Assembly (NCBI RefSeq): GCF_003413745.1
Contig: NZ_QVID01000002.1
Span: forward strand, 558,001 to 622,000
Source: Marixanthomonas ophiurae
GTDB taxonomy: Bacteria; Bacteroidota; Bacteroidia; Flavobacteriales; Flavobacteriaceae
Direction of reading: 5' to 3'
Length of the DNA stretch: 64,000 nt
The translations under genes and the position numbers were made by a program. The notes beneath the pieces are model-generated. The model made no database searches. It saw nothing but the letters and a program-made list of their open reading frames with translations, and was not told where the DNA came from. Below are positions 25,838 through 33,007 of the stretch, piece by piece; position 1 is the first letter of the stretch; each line of letters starts with the position of its first letter.

Positions 25838-26550
25838 TGAGACAAACACTTAAACAAATATCAATAATTGGCTTAACCGCTCTTTTTTTAACTGCATTCA
25901 CAAATTGTGAAGCTGTTAAAAATGCAAATAACAAACAGAAAGGTGCTGTAATTGGTGCTACTGGAGGAGCTGTTTTAGGAGCCATTTTAGGTAATAATAT
26001 TGGTAAAGGTGGTAATGGAGAATTAGGAGCCGTAATTGGTGGTGTTGCAGGAGGAGCTGCTGGAGTTATTATTGGTAATAAAATGGACAAACAAGCCCAG
26101 AAAATTGAAACTGAAATACCAGGAGCACAAGTAGAACGTGTGGACGATGGTATTGTAGTGACTTTTGATGAAAATAGTGGTGTATATTTTGATACTGAAA
26201 AGTATAACATTAATGCTGCATCACAAGCAACATTAGATAAATTGGCGAATGTATTACGTGAATACCCAGATACTGATGTATTAGTTGTTGGACATACTGA
26301 CAGCACAGGAGCTGAAGCGTATAACATGACATTATCAAAACAACGTGCACAATCTGTAACCAATTACTTTACGCAAACTAAAGGATTGGGTAACGGTAGG
26401 TTTACTACTAATTGGTTTGGAGAACAAACTCCAGTTGCCGATAACAGTACAGAAGCTGGTCGTGCTCAAAACCGTCGTGTAAATGTAGCGATTGTCCCTA
26501 ATGAAAAAATGGTGGACGATGCCGAACAGGAAGCACAAGGAGGAAATTAA
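25837..26550 (+). CDS. OmpA-family protein with glycine-zipper
   Basis: A 237-residue envelope protein. Residues 1-25 are a signal sequence ending near TNC, which may be a lipobox. Residues 38-85 form a glycine zipper (GAVIGATGGAVLGAILGNN and GAVIGGVAGGAAGVIIGN), as in YmgG/SlyB-like proteins, which can pack in the membrane. Residues 110-230 are the OmpA-like peptidoglycan-binding domain (YFDTEKYNINAASQ, VVGHTDSTGAEAYN, LSKQRAQSV, NRRVNVAIV), with the Asp and Arg that grip diaminopimelate. It should tie the membrane to the cell wall. A strong terminator follows. Confidence 0.93.
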   Translation: MRQTLKQISIIGLTALFLTAFTNCEAVKNANNKQKGAVIGATGGAVLGAILGNNIGKGGNGELGAVIGGVAGGAAGVIIGNKMDKQAQKIETEIPGAQVERVDDGIVVTFDENSGVYFDTEKYNINAASQATLDKLANVLREYPDTDVLVVGHTDSTGAEAYNMTLSKQRAQSVTNYFTQTKGLGNGRFTTNWFGEQTPVADNSTEAGRAQNRRVNVAIVPNEKMVDDAEQEAQGGN

Positions 26551-26576
26551 TAGTCCCAAACACTAATACACAATTA

Positions 26577-26608
26577 ATCCTGCTTTTATATAAAAGCAGG
26601 ATTTTTTT
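26577..26608 (+). terminator. Intrinsic terminator after the OmpA-family gene
   Basis: A perfect inverted repeat (ATCCTGCTTTTA with TAAAAGCAGGAT, 26577-26602) is followed by seven T. It separates the envelope genes from the polyketide operon that begins 33 bp later. Confidence 0.9.
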
Positions 26609-26640
26609 ATGTGAAAAATTCACGGTTTCTTTACGTAGTT

Positions 26641-27771
26641 ATGAAAAATAGAATTTATGATGTTATAATAATAGGAGGTGGTTTGGCTGGGCTAACTTGC
26701 GCTTTGCATCTTTCAAAACAAGGTATTGATGTTCTTTTAATAGAGAAGGATACTTTTCCAGATCATAAAGTTTGTGGCGAATATATTTCAAATGAAGTGT
26801 TGCCGTATTTAAACTCACTCGCTATTGATCCTTTAGCTGAAGGAGCTATATCTATTTCAAAACTTAAAATTTCAAATTATAACAATAAAGAAATAGAGAC
26901 TACATTGCCGTTGGGAGGCTTCGGAATGAGCCGTTATTATTTCGACAACTTGTTATTTAAAAAAGTAAAAGAAAAGTGTAAAGTCGTTTTTAAAACAGTC
27001 GAAAGTATTTCGTTTCAATCAGAAATATTCACAGTTACCACCCAAGATACCACCGAATATAAAGCAAAATATGTGGTAGGCGCTCACGGAAAACGATCGA
27101 ATATTGATAAAAAATTGAATCGAAAATTCAGTAAACAACAATCTCCTTGGTTGGCTGTGAAAGCTCACTACGACTACGAATTCCCATTAGATACTGTTGC
27201 CCTCCACACGTTTAAAGGTGGCTATTGTGGACTGTCAAAAACCGAAACGGGAGCTGTTAATGCATGTTATTTAACAACCTATACTTCTTTTAAAAAATAT
27301 AAAGGAATAGAAGATTTTCAGAAAAATAACTTGAGTAAAAATCCTAATTTAAAACAATTTTTTTCTGAAGCCACTCCGCTTTTCGATTCGCCATTAACAA
27401 TTGGTCAAATTTCTTTTCAACCCAAAAACCCGGTAGAAAATCATATTTTTATGATTGGTGATAGTGCTGGGTTAATCCATCCATTATGCGGAAACGGAAT
27501 GGCGATGGCCATTCACAGCGCAAAATTGTTTTCTGAATTATTTCTGAAACAACACACAACTAAAAAAATGAATAGAAGTAGTTTGGAGAAAGAATATGAA
27601 AAACACTGGAACAACACATTTTCAAACCGCTTAAAAACTGGACGATATATTCAAAAACTGCTTATGAATGAAACAACTGCCGGCATAGGGTTTTCTTTAT
27701 TAAATACATTTCCAAATATGCTGAATATGATCATAAGAAAAACTCACGGAAACCCGATACAGCATGCCTAA
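26641..27771 (+). CDS. FAD-dependent oxidoreductase, geranylgeranyl-reductase/aromatic-hydroxylase type
   Basis: A 376-residue flavoprotein, the first gene of the polyketide operon. It has the FAD Rossmann motif IIIGGGLAGLTCALHL at residues 9-24, the Glu-ending second strand (LLIEKD), GEYIS near residue 50, and the late GDSAGLIHPLCGNGMAMAI, which is the GD motif of group A monooxygenases and of geranylgeranyl reductases. In the polyketide setting it may hydroxylate a resorcinol or pyrone ring, as SrsC does in Streptomyces, or reduce a chain. An in-frame GTG at 26611 exists, but the ATG at 26641 gives the expected N terminus. It overlaps the methyltransferase gene by 8 bp. Confidence 0.85.
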   Translation: MKNRIYDVIIIGGGLAGLTCALHLSKQGIDVLLIEKDTFPDHKVCGEYISNEVLPYLNSLAIDPLAEGAISISKLKISNYNNKEIETTLPLGGFGMSRYYFDNLLFKKVKEKCKVVFKTVESISFQSEIFTVTTQDTTEYKAKYVVGAHGKRSNIDKKLNRKFSKQQSPWLAVKAHYDYEFPLDTVALHTFKGGYCGLSKTETGAVNACYLTTYTSFKKYKGIEDFQKNNLSKNPNLKQFFSEATPLFDSPLTIGQISFQPKNPVENHIFMIGDSAGLIHPLCGNGMAMAIHSAKLFSELFLKQHTTKKMNRSSLEKEYEKHWNNTFSNRLKTGRYIQKLLMNETTAGIGFSLLNTFPNMLNMIIRKTHGNPIQHA

Positions 27772-28480
27772 ATACGCCTCAAAACATCGCTCAACCGAAG
27801 TTGAAATTATGGATGATTTCAATTTGCAAGGCAAAGAAATGCAAGCCGTGTTGACCGATTTAAAAACTGTTAGTAACTTATTGGGTGGCGCAAACATAAC
27901 ATTAAAAGGAATTAAAAAGTTGTTGTCCAAAAGACTTAAAAACGAGGAAGTCACTATCATTGATGTAGGATGTGGAGACGGCGAAATGCTTCGGAAATGT
28001 GCTCACTTCGGAAAAAGAAATCAATATAATTTTAATCTAATTGGTCTTGATGCCAATCCTAATATAATTTCAGAAGCAAAGGAGCGGTCAAAGAGTTTTG
28101 AAAACCTTACTTTTAAAACACTTGATATTTTTTCAGCTGAACCTTTTCCAAAGGCAGATATAATACTGTGTAATTTGTTTTTGCATCATTTTAAAAATGC
28201 TGACATTGTAAGTATCCTAAAAAAATTAATAGAAGCTTCAAATATGGGAGTAGTGGTAAACGATCTTCATCGAAGCAAGTTGGCTTTTACGCTGTTTAAA
28301 GGATTTAGCAGTGTATTTTTAAAAACCAAAATTGCTCGCCACGATGGCTTGGTGTCGGTAGCAAGAGGATTTAAAAGAGAAGAACTGGATACTTTTTCAG
28401 AAGAAATAAACAATCAACAATCTCTAATTCGTTGGAAATGGGCTTTCCGCTATCAATGGATTTTAAAAAACAACCTATGA
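27764..28480 (+). CDS. SAM-dependent methyltransferase
   Basis: A 238-residue class I methyltransferase. The SAM site is clear: IIDVGCGDGEMLRKC (motif I) near residue 66, GLDANPNIISEA (motif II acidic end) and ILCNLFLHHF (motif IV-V) near residue 130. Its place directly before a type III polyketide synthase, with a 4-bp overlap (ATGA), suggests O- or C-methylation of the polyketide ring, as for SrsB and BpsB in other bacteria. The start could also be the Met at residue 16 (MDDFNLQG). Confidence 0.88.
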   Translation: MPKYASKHRSTEVEIMDDFNLQGKEMQAVLTDLKTVSNLLGGANITLKGIKKLLSKRLKNEEVTIIDVGCGDGEMLRKCAHFGKRNQYNFNLIGLDANPNIISEAKERSKSFENLTFKTLDIFSAEPFPKADIILCNLFLHHFKNADIVSILKKLIEASNMGVVVNDLHRSKLAFTLFKGFSSVFLKTKIARHDGLVSVARGFKREELDTFSEEINNQQSLIRWKWAFRYQWILKNNL

Positions 28481-29529
28481 GCGTAAAAATTAAATCGGTA
28501 GCTACGCAACTTCCCCCTTTTTCACAAACAACACAAGAAACATTGCCCCTTGTTAAGTTATGGTTAGAAGGCCAAGAATCACGTTTTCAGCGGAAAGTGA
28601 TTAAAATATTTGAAGGGGCGGGTGTAGATCGGCGATACTCAATTATGGATCCTGAACAGGTTTTTACGCATACCGATTTTGAGTCCAGAAACGAAATATA
28701 TGTACGTGAAGTAAAAAAACTAGGGAAACAATCCTTAGAGAAAGCCTTAAAAAAAGCTGACTGGAAACCAACGGACATCGATTATATTATCACTGTAAGT
28801 TGTACCGGTTTTATGATTCCTTCAGTCGATGCATATTTAATTAACGAATTGCAACTTCGGCAAGATGTGGTTCGGCTTCCCGTTACCGAAATGGGTTGTG
28901 CAGCAGGCGTATCAGGAATGATTTATGCTAAAAACTTTCTAAAAGCGAACCCCGGGAAACGAGCGGCTGTTATTGCGTTAGAAGCTCCTACGGCAACTTT
29001 TCAGTTAGATGATTATTCTATGGCGAATATTGTGAGTGCAGCCATTTTTGGGGATGGTGCGGCTTGTGTGTTGCTTTCTTCTAACCATGAAGATATGGGG
29101 CCTACGTTGTTAGATGAAGCCATGTATCATTTTTACGATGCCACAACATTAATGGGGTTTAAGCTGGTAAATACCGGGTTACAAATGATTTTAGATAAGC
29201 AAGTACCACAGACTATATCCGATCATTTTCCGAATATAGTACATCCATTTCTTGAAAAAAATAACAAAACCATTGAAGATGTAGACTATTTAATTTTCCA
29301 TCCTGGCGGAAAAAAAATTGTGCAAACAGTGGAAGAACTCTTCGGAAGTTTGGGAAAAAACATAGATGATACCAAAGAAGTCCTTAAATTGTATGGGAAT
29401 ATGAGTAGTGTTACCGTGCTTTTTGTATTGGAGCGGTTTTTAAATAAAAAGACAAATCCAGGTGATTTAGGCCTCATGTTAAGTTTCGGACCTGGTTTTT
29501 CAGCACAACGAATCCTCTTAGAATTTTAA
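28477..29529 (+). CDS. Type III polyketide synthase (chalcone/stilbene synthase family)
   Basis: A 350-residue homodimeric ketosynthase that extends an acyl starter with malonyl units without an ACP and closes the ring. The catalytic triad is intact: Cys141 (EMGCAAGVSGM), His275 (LIFHPGGKK) and Asn308 (LYGNMSSVTV). The conserved end, LSFGPGFSAQRILLEF, is typical. A fatty acyl starter would give an alkylresorcinol or alkylpyrone; the actual starter cannot be read from the sequence. The ATG at 28477 overlaps the stop of the methyltransferase; a longer reading from 28432 is not needed. The genes in front supply a methyltransferase and flavoprotein, and those after it give chain-building enzymes and an ACP. 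Confidence 0.95.
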   Translation: MSVKIKSVATQLPPFSQTTQETLPLVKLWLEGQESRFQRKVIKIFEGAGVDRRYSIMDPEQVFTHTDFESRNEIYVREVKKLGKQSLEKALKKADWKPTDIDYIITVSCTGFMIPSVDAYLINELQLRQDVVRLPVTEMGCAAGVSGMIYAKNFLKANPGKRAAVIALEAPTATFQLDDYSMANIVSAAIFGDGAACVLLSSNHEDMGPTLLDEAMYHFYDATTLMGFKLVNTGLQMILDKQVPQTISDHFPNIVHPFLEKNNKTIEDVDYLIFHPGGKKIVQTVEELFGSLGKNIDDTKEVLKLYGNMSSVTVLFVLERFLNKKTNPGDLGLMLSFGPGFSAQRILLEF

Positions 29530-29530
29530 T

Positions 29531-30307
29531 ATGAAAAAAGAATTTACCAATCAATGGGCTTTAATTTTAGGTGGCAGTAGTGGCTTAGGTCTTGCAACCG
29601 CACATAAGCTAGCAGCACACGGAATGAATATTTGCATTGTACACCGTACCCGAAAAAGCAATATGGCAGCATTAAATCGGGAGCTGAAAAAAATGAAGGA
29701 TACCGGTGTTGAAGTGATAGATTTTAATAAAGATGCCTTAAAAGAGGCAACTATTAAAATTGTACTTGGTTCCATACCTAAAAATAACTGTAAATTATTG
29801 TTGCATAGCATTGCCAAAGGAAGTTTAAAAACCATGCAAGCCGCACAGTTGAATATGCTTTCTATTACAGACCTTGATATAACGCTACACGGAATGGCCA
29901 CGAGTTGGTACGAGTGGACACAAGCATTGATTGCTAAAGAAATTTTTACTGAGAATGCTAGAAACATAGCTTTTACAAGTGAAGGGAATACAAGGGTTTG
30001 GCCGGGTTATGGTGCGGTTTCAGCTGCAAAAGCTACATTGGAAGCTTTAATGCGACAAATGGCAGTAGAATTGGCTCCACTAAACATTACTACCAATTGT
30101 ATTCAAGCTGGCACCACATTAACCCCTTCGTTTAAATTGATTCCCGGCAGTGAAACCCTTACTGAACAAGCTAAGAAACGAAGTCCATTTAATCGGTTAA
30201 CAGCTCCCGAAGATGTAGCAAATTCTGTTTATTTACTTTGTAAAAATGAGGCAAACTGGATCAACGGAACTGTACTTACAGTAGATGGAGGAGAAAGTCT
30301 ACAATAA
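29531..30307 (+). CDS. Short-chain dehydrogenase, enoyl-ACP reductase-like (FabI/FabL type)
   Basis: A 258-residue SDR with the dinucleotide motif GGSSGLGLA at residues 14-22. The active site is Tyr160-x6-Lys167 (GYGAVSAAK), the spacing of enoyl-ACP reductases, not the Tyr-x3-Lys of ketoreductases. The ending IPGSE...RLTAPEDVANSVYLL...NGTVLTVDGG is that of the whole family. So it likely reduces a double bond in an ACP-bound chain with NAD(P)H. It starts 1 bp after the synthase stop. No ketoreductase is found in the operon, so that step would have to come from FabG elsewhere or be skipped. Confidence 0.82.
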   Translation: MKKEFTNQWALILGGSSGLGLATAHKLAAHGMNICIVHRTRKSNMAALNRELKKMKDTGVEVIDFNKDALKEATIKIVLGSIPKNNCKLLLHSIAKGSLKTMQAAQLNMLSITDLDITLHGMATSWYEWTQALIAKEIFTENARNIAFTSEGNTRVWPGYGAVSAAKATLEALMRQMAVELAPLNITTNCIQAGTTLTPSFKLIPGSETLTEQAKKRSPFNRLTAPEDVANSVYLLCKNEANWINGTVLTVDGGESLQ

Positions 30308-30772
30308 ATGAATATGAAATTTGAAACCATATTAGAAGCCCTACCGTATCAAGAGCCTTTTTTATTTGTAGATGAGTTGACTTTCATTTCTGAAGAAAAA
30401 GCAGAGGGAAGTTATACATTTAGTCCAAACGAATACTTTTATGAAGGACATTTTAAAGAAATGGCCGTAACACCGGGTGTAATCTTAACTGAATGTATGG
30501 CACAAATTGGTGTGGTATGCCTTGGTATTTATTTACTTTCTAAAATAACTTCTGAAAATTCTTTTAAAAACTTACAAGTTGCATTAAGCAGTACAAATAT
30601 CGATTTTTTAAACCCAGTTTATCCTGGTGAAACAGTTACGGTAGTTTCTGAAAAAGAATATTTCCGATTTAATAAACTGAAATGTACCGTAAAAATGCTG
30701 AATAGTAAAGATGAAGTTGTTTGCAAAGGAACCATTAGTGGAATGATTAAAGTTTCAGAACATGAAGAATAG
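30308..30772 (+). CDS. 3-hydroxyacyl-ACP dehydratase, FabZ-like hotdog protein
   Basis: A 154-residue single hotdog protein. His48 (YFYEGHFKEM) and Glu62 (PGVILTECMAQIG) form the FabZ/FabA-type catalytic pair, including the PGV helix start. It should dehydrate 3-hydroxyacyl-ACP. It starts directly after the SDR stop and overlaps the ketosynthase gene by 11 bp. Its pairing with an enoyl reductase and a ketosynthase means a reduced chain is built within the operon. Confidence 0.88.
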   Translation: MNMKFETILEALPYQEPFLFVDELTFISEEKAEGSYTFSPNEYFYEGHFKEMAVTPGVILTECMAQIGVVCLGIYLLSKITSENSFKNLQVALSSTNIDFLNPVYPGETVTVVSEKEYFRFNKLKCTVKMLNSKDEVVCKGTISGMIKVSEHEE

Positions 30773-32036
30773 GGTAGTGGTTACAGGCCTTGGCGTGGTA
30801 GCTCCCAATGGAGTGAGAGTTTCAGAATTTACCAAATCAATTCAAAAAGGAGTTTCTGGGATTACATCTCATCCAAAATTAAAGGAATTGGGTTTTTCTT
30901 GCCAGATTGGAGGTGTTCCGACTATTTCAGAAGAAAAAATAAAAGAATATTTTACCGATCTTCAACTTAAGAACTTTAATAGTGACAACATTTTATATGG
31001 CGTCATTGCCGGAATGGATGCGCTAAAAGATGCTGGAATACGATCGGCAGCTAAAGAAGAGGAACCTTTGTGGGACTTGGGAATTATTTTTGGTTCAGGG
31101 AACAGTTCCGTAGAAAAATTTAGGGAATCGTTTTATAAAATTGACGATGGTAACGTTCGCCGATTGGGAAGCACTAGCGTTGCCCAGACTATGGCAAGTA
31201 GTGTGAGTGCGCATTTAGGAGGAATGATTGGTGCTGGAAACCGCGTTACGGGTAATGCTTCAGCTTGTGCCACCGGAACCGAAGCAATTGTAATGGGGTA
31301 TGAGCATATTTCTTCAGGAAAGGCAACTCAAATGCTTTGCGGAAGTAGCAACGATGGCGGCCCCTATGTTTGGGGTGGTTTTGATGCGATGCGAATATTA
31401 CCACATCGATACAATGAAAACCCTGCTGTTGCTTCTAGACCTATGAGTGATGATGCCAGCGGATTTGTCCCAGGCTGTGGAGCCGGGGCTTTGGTTTTAG
31501 AATCTTTAGAAAGCGCTAAAAAAAGAGAAGCAACCATCTATGCAGAAGTTTTAGGTGGTTCTGTAAATAGTGGCGGACAACGCGGAGCAGGCAGTATGAC
31601 AGCACCAAATAGTGTCGCTGTGCAACGATGCATTACTGAAAGCTTAAAACAGGCTGAAATTGACGCTTCGGAAATCGACTATATAAACGGACACTTAACA
31701 GCAACCGCAAAAGATTCGCTAGAAATACAAAATTGGAGCGAAGCGTTGGGAAGGAAAGGAGCAGACTTTCCATATATAAATTCTCTTAAAGGAATGACAG
31801 GGCATTGTTTAGCCGCAAGTGGTAGCATTGAAGCGGTTTCAACCATATTGCAACTACAGAAAGGTTTTGTGTTTCCGAATATAAATTGTGAAACCATACA
31901 TCCGGAAATTGAAAAAATGATTGCCTTAGAAAGAATTCCGAAAAAAGTAGTTAAAACGAATCTTCAAACTGCGATAAAAGCCAGTTTTGGGTTTGGTGAT
32001 GTAAATGCGTGTGTTATCTTTAGAAGAAAAAATTGA
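30762..32036 (+). CDS. Beta-ketoacyl-ACP synthase, FabF-like
   Basis: A 424-residue condensing enzyme (KAS II type). The triad is Cys169 (GNASACATGTEA), His311 (YINGHLTATAKDSLE) and His348 (GMTGHCLAASGS), in the order of elongating ketosynthases. The motif around His311 departs from the usual NAHGTST, reading NGHLTAT, as in several ketosynthases of secondary metabolism. It is likely a dedicated elongation enzyme rather than the housekeeping FabF. It overlaps the dehydratase by 11 bp and is followed 3 bp later by the ACP. Confidence 0.92.
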   Translation: MKNRVVVTGLGVVAPNGVRVSEFTKSIQKGVSGITSHPKLKELGFSCQIGGVPTISEEKIKEYFTDLQLKNFNSDNILYGVIAGMDALKDAGIRSAAKEEEPLWDLGIIFGSGNSSVEKFRESFYKIDDGNVRRLGSTSVAQTMASSVSAHLGGMIGAGNRVTGNASACATGTEAIVMGYEHISSGKATQMLCGSSNDGGPYVWGGFDAMRILPHRYNENPAVASRPMSDDASGFVPGCGAGALVLESLESAKKREATIYAEVLGGSVNSGGQRGAGSMTAPNSVAVQRCITESLKQAEIDASEIDYINGHLTATAKDSLEIQNWSEALGRKGADFPYINSLKGMTGHCLAASGSIEAVSTILQLQKGFVFPNINCETIHPEIEKMIALERIPKKVVKTNLQTAIKASFGFGDVNACVIFRRKN

Positions 32037-32039
32037 CCT

Positions 32040-32294
32040 ATGACCACTGATCAAATTTATGGAAAATTGCTCCCTATTGTAAAAACCTATTTACCAGAAG
32101 ATGTTTCAGAAGAAGAAATATCGCCCGATAAAGATCTTACAGGCGAATTGAATATTAATTCTGCCCATTTGGTAGATGTAGTTTTGGATGTAGAAGATGA
32201 ATTTGATGTAGAATTTGTTAATGCCGATATGGAAAACCTACGTACTATTAATGATGCGATTACTATTGTTAAGCAGAAATTGAATGCAAAGTAA
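32040..32294 (+). CDS. Acyl carrier protein
   Basis: An 84-residue acidic four-helix carrier protein. The phosphopantetheine site is Ser41 in GELNINSAHLVDVVL; the standard DSL triplet is NSA here, a variant also found in carrier proteins of secondary pathways. The remaining helix II pattern (DVEDEFDVEF) and helix III are typical. It is the last gene of the operon, followed by a terminator, and would carry the chain between the ketosynthase, dehydratase and reductase. A phosphopantetheinyl transferase is not in the window. Confidence 0.9.
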   Translation: MTTDQIYGKLLPIVKTYLPEDVSEEEISPDKDLTGELNINSAHLVDVVLDVEDEFDVEFVNADMENLRTINDAITIVKQKLNAK

Positions 32295-32303
32295 GTGGAA
32301 AAG

Positions 32304-32338
32304 AAAAAGCTGAAATTTTTTAAAAATTTCAGCTTTTT
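32304..32338. terminator. Bidirectional terminator between the ACP and the microprotein genes
   Basis: A long near-perfect dyad (AAAAAGCTGAAATTTTT then AAAAATTTCAGCTTTTT) ends in a T run on each strand. It lies 10 bp after the ACP stop on the plus strand and 24 bp after the stop of the convergent 44-residue microprotein on the minus strand, so it can serve both. Confidence 0.88.
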
Positions 32339-32361
32339 ACATTTCTTTCAACCTGATGGCT

Positions 32362-32496
32362 TTAGTAAGCGTAGCGGTTGGTTTCTTCAAAATAAGGATC
32401 TTCATAAGTATGGGTGTTTTCTCTAAAAGGGAAGAAGGAATGCTGTTTTCTAGCAGCACTTATCAGCCTTTTTCTAACGTTTCTCTGGATTTTCAT
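32362..32496 (-). CDS. Small basic protein, 44 residues
   Basis: An open frame with ATG at 32496 and TAA at 32362. The product begins MKIQRNVRKRLISAARKQHS (strongly basic) and ends with an aromatic, acidic half (YEDPYFEETNRYAY). It is not recognised. It is the last of three minus-strand microprotein frames that share similar 36-37-nt spacers, and the bidirectional terminator follows. The gap upstream (GTCATCATCAATC...) is like that between the two 28-residue frames, which suggests one transcript. Confidence 0.6.
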   Translation of the reverse strand: MKIQRNVRKRLISAARKQHSFFPFRENTHTYEDPYFEETNRYAY

Positions 32497-32532
32497 AGTA
32501 GTTGATTTTAATAGATTGATGATGACCTCAGC

Positions 32533-32619
32533 TTATCGGTACCTTCTTTTTTGGTTCCAAGCATAACTGTTTGAGTTCTGTAATCGTTCTGTAATTTGAT
32601 TGCTGTCTAATGTTCTCAT
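32533..32619 (-). CDS. 28-residue microprotein, copy 1
   Basis: An open frame with ATG at 32619 and TAA at 32533. The product starts MRTLDSNQITERLQNSNSYA and ends WNQKRRYR. Compared with copy 2 there are eight base differences: six are synonymous (Thr3, Glu11, Arg12, Asn22, Gln23, Arg26) and two change Thr10 to Ser and Gln14 to His. This is the pattern of selection on a protein. No signal or membrane helix is present; the tail is basic. No family is recognised. Confidence 0.75.
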   Translation of the reverse strand: MRTLDSNQITERLQNSNSYAWNQKRRYR

Positions 32620-32656
32620 GATAATTGGGTTTTATTTTATTGATAATGACTTCTGC

Positions 32657-32743
32657 TTATCGGTATCTTCTTTTCTGATTCCAAGCATAACTGTTTGAGT
32701 TGTGTAATCTCTCTGAAATTTGATTGCTGTCTAACGTTCTCAT
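32657..32743 (-). CDS. 28-residue microprotein, copy 2
   Basis: An open frame with ATG at 32743 and TAA at 32657, 92% identical to copy 1 at protein level (MRTLDSNQISERLHNSNSYA then WNQKRRYR). It is the first of the three frames on the minus strand; the leader would start in the AT-rich 32744-32860 stretch, where I see no sure promoter. Function unknown. Confidence 0.75.
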   Translation of the reverse strand: MRTLDSNQISERLHNSNSYAWNQKRRYR

Positions 32744-32965
32744 AATAAATAGTTTTTATCGGGTTATATAAAATAGACGATATACTATTCGTTTTGTTAC
32801 AGTACTATGTATTACAAAGTAGTAATTTAACACTTTTTTAACATGTAAAGATGAAAATACTATAAGCATGAATAAGTTTAGGAGTGTGAGTATTAACTTT
32901 TCAGAATTATAAGAAAGACTTTAAAATTATTCTCAAAAAATTCTTTTAAAACCCTTAAAAGGCCT

Positions 32966-32973
32966 TATTTTTG
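32966..32973 (+). promoter_or_regulatory. Candidate -7 promoter element (TATTTTTG) of the helicase gene
   Basis: TATTTTTG is 34 bp before the helicase ATG at 33008 and fits TAnnTTTG. The rest of the 264 bp between the microproteins (32744) and the helicase is AT-rich and otherwise empty to my eye. Confidence 0.4.
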
Positions 32974-33007
32974 CAACCTCATTTTTCAGAAAGGAATATA
33001 AATTACC

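Larger units (their letters stand above)
32516..32743 (-). repeat. Tandem duplication of a microprotein gene with its spacer (124-bp period)
   Basis: Two copies, about 32516-32619 and 32640-32743, align over the 87-nt frames without gaps (79 of 87 bases equal) and through the first 18 or so bases after each stop codon. The spacers have drifted more and carry length changes. Confidence 0.9.

Noticed and set aside
32516-32743. Direct repeats considered as CRISPR, MITE or insertion-sequence remains
   Set aside because: Only two units, no inverted ends, and the differences respect codons; a microprotein duplication explains them better.
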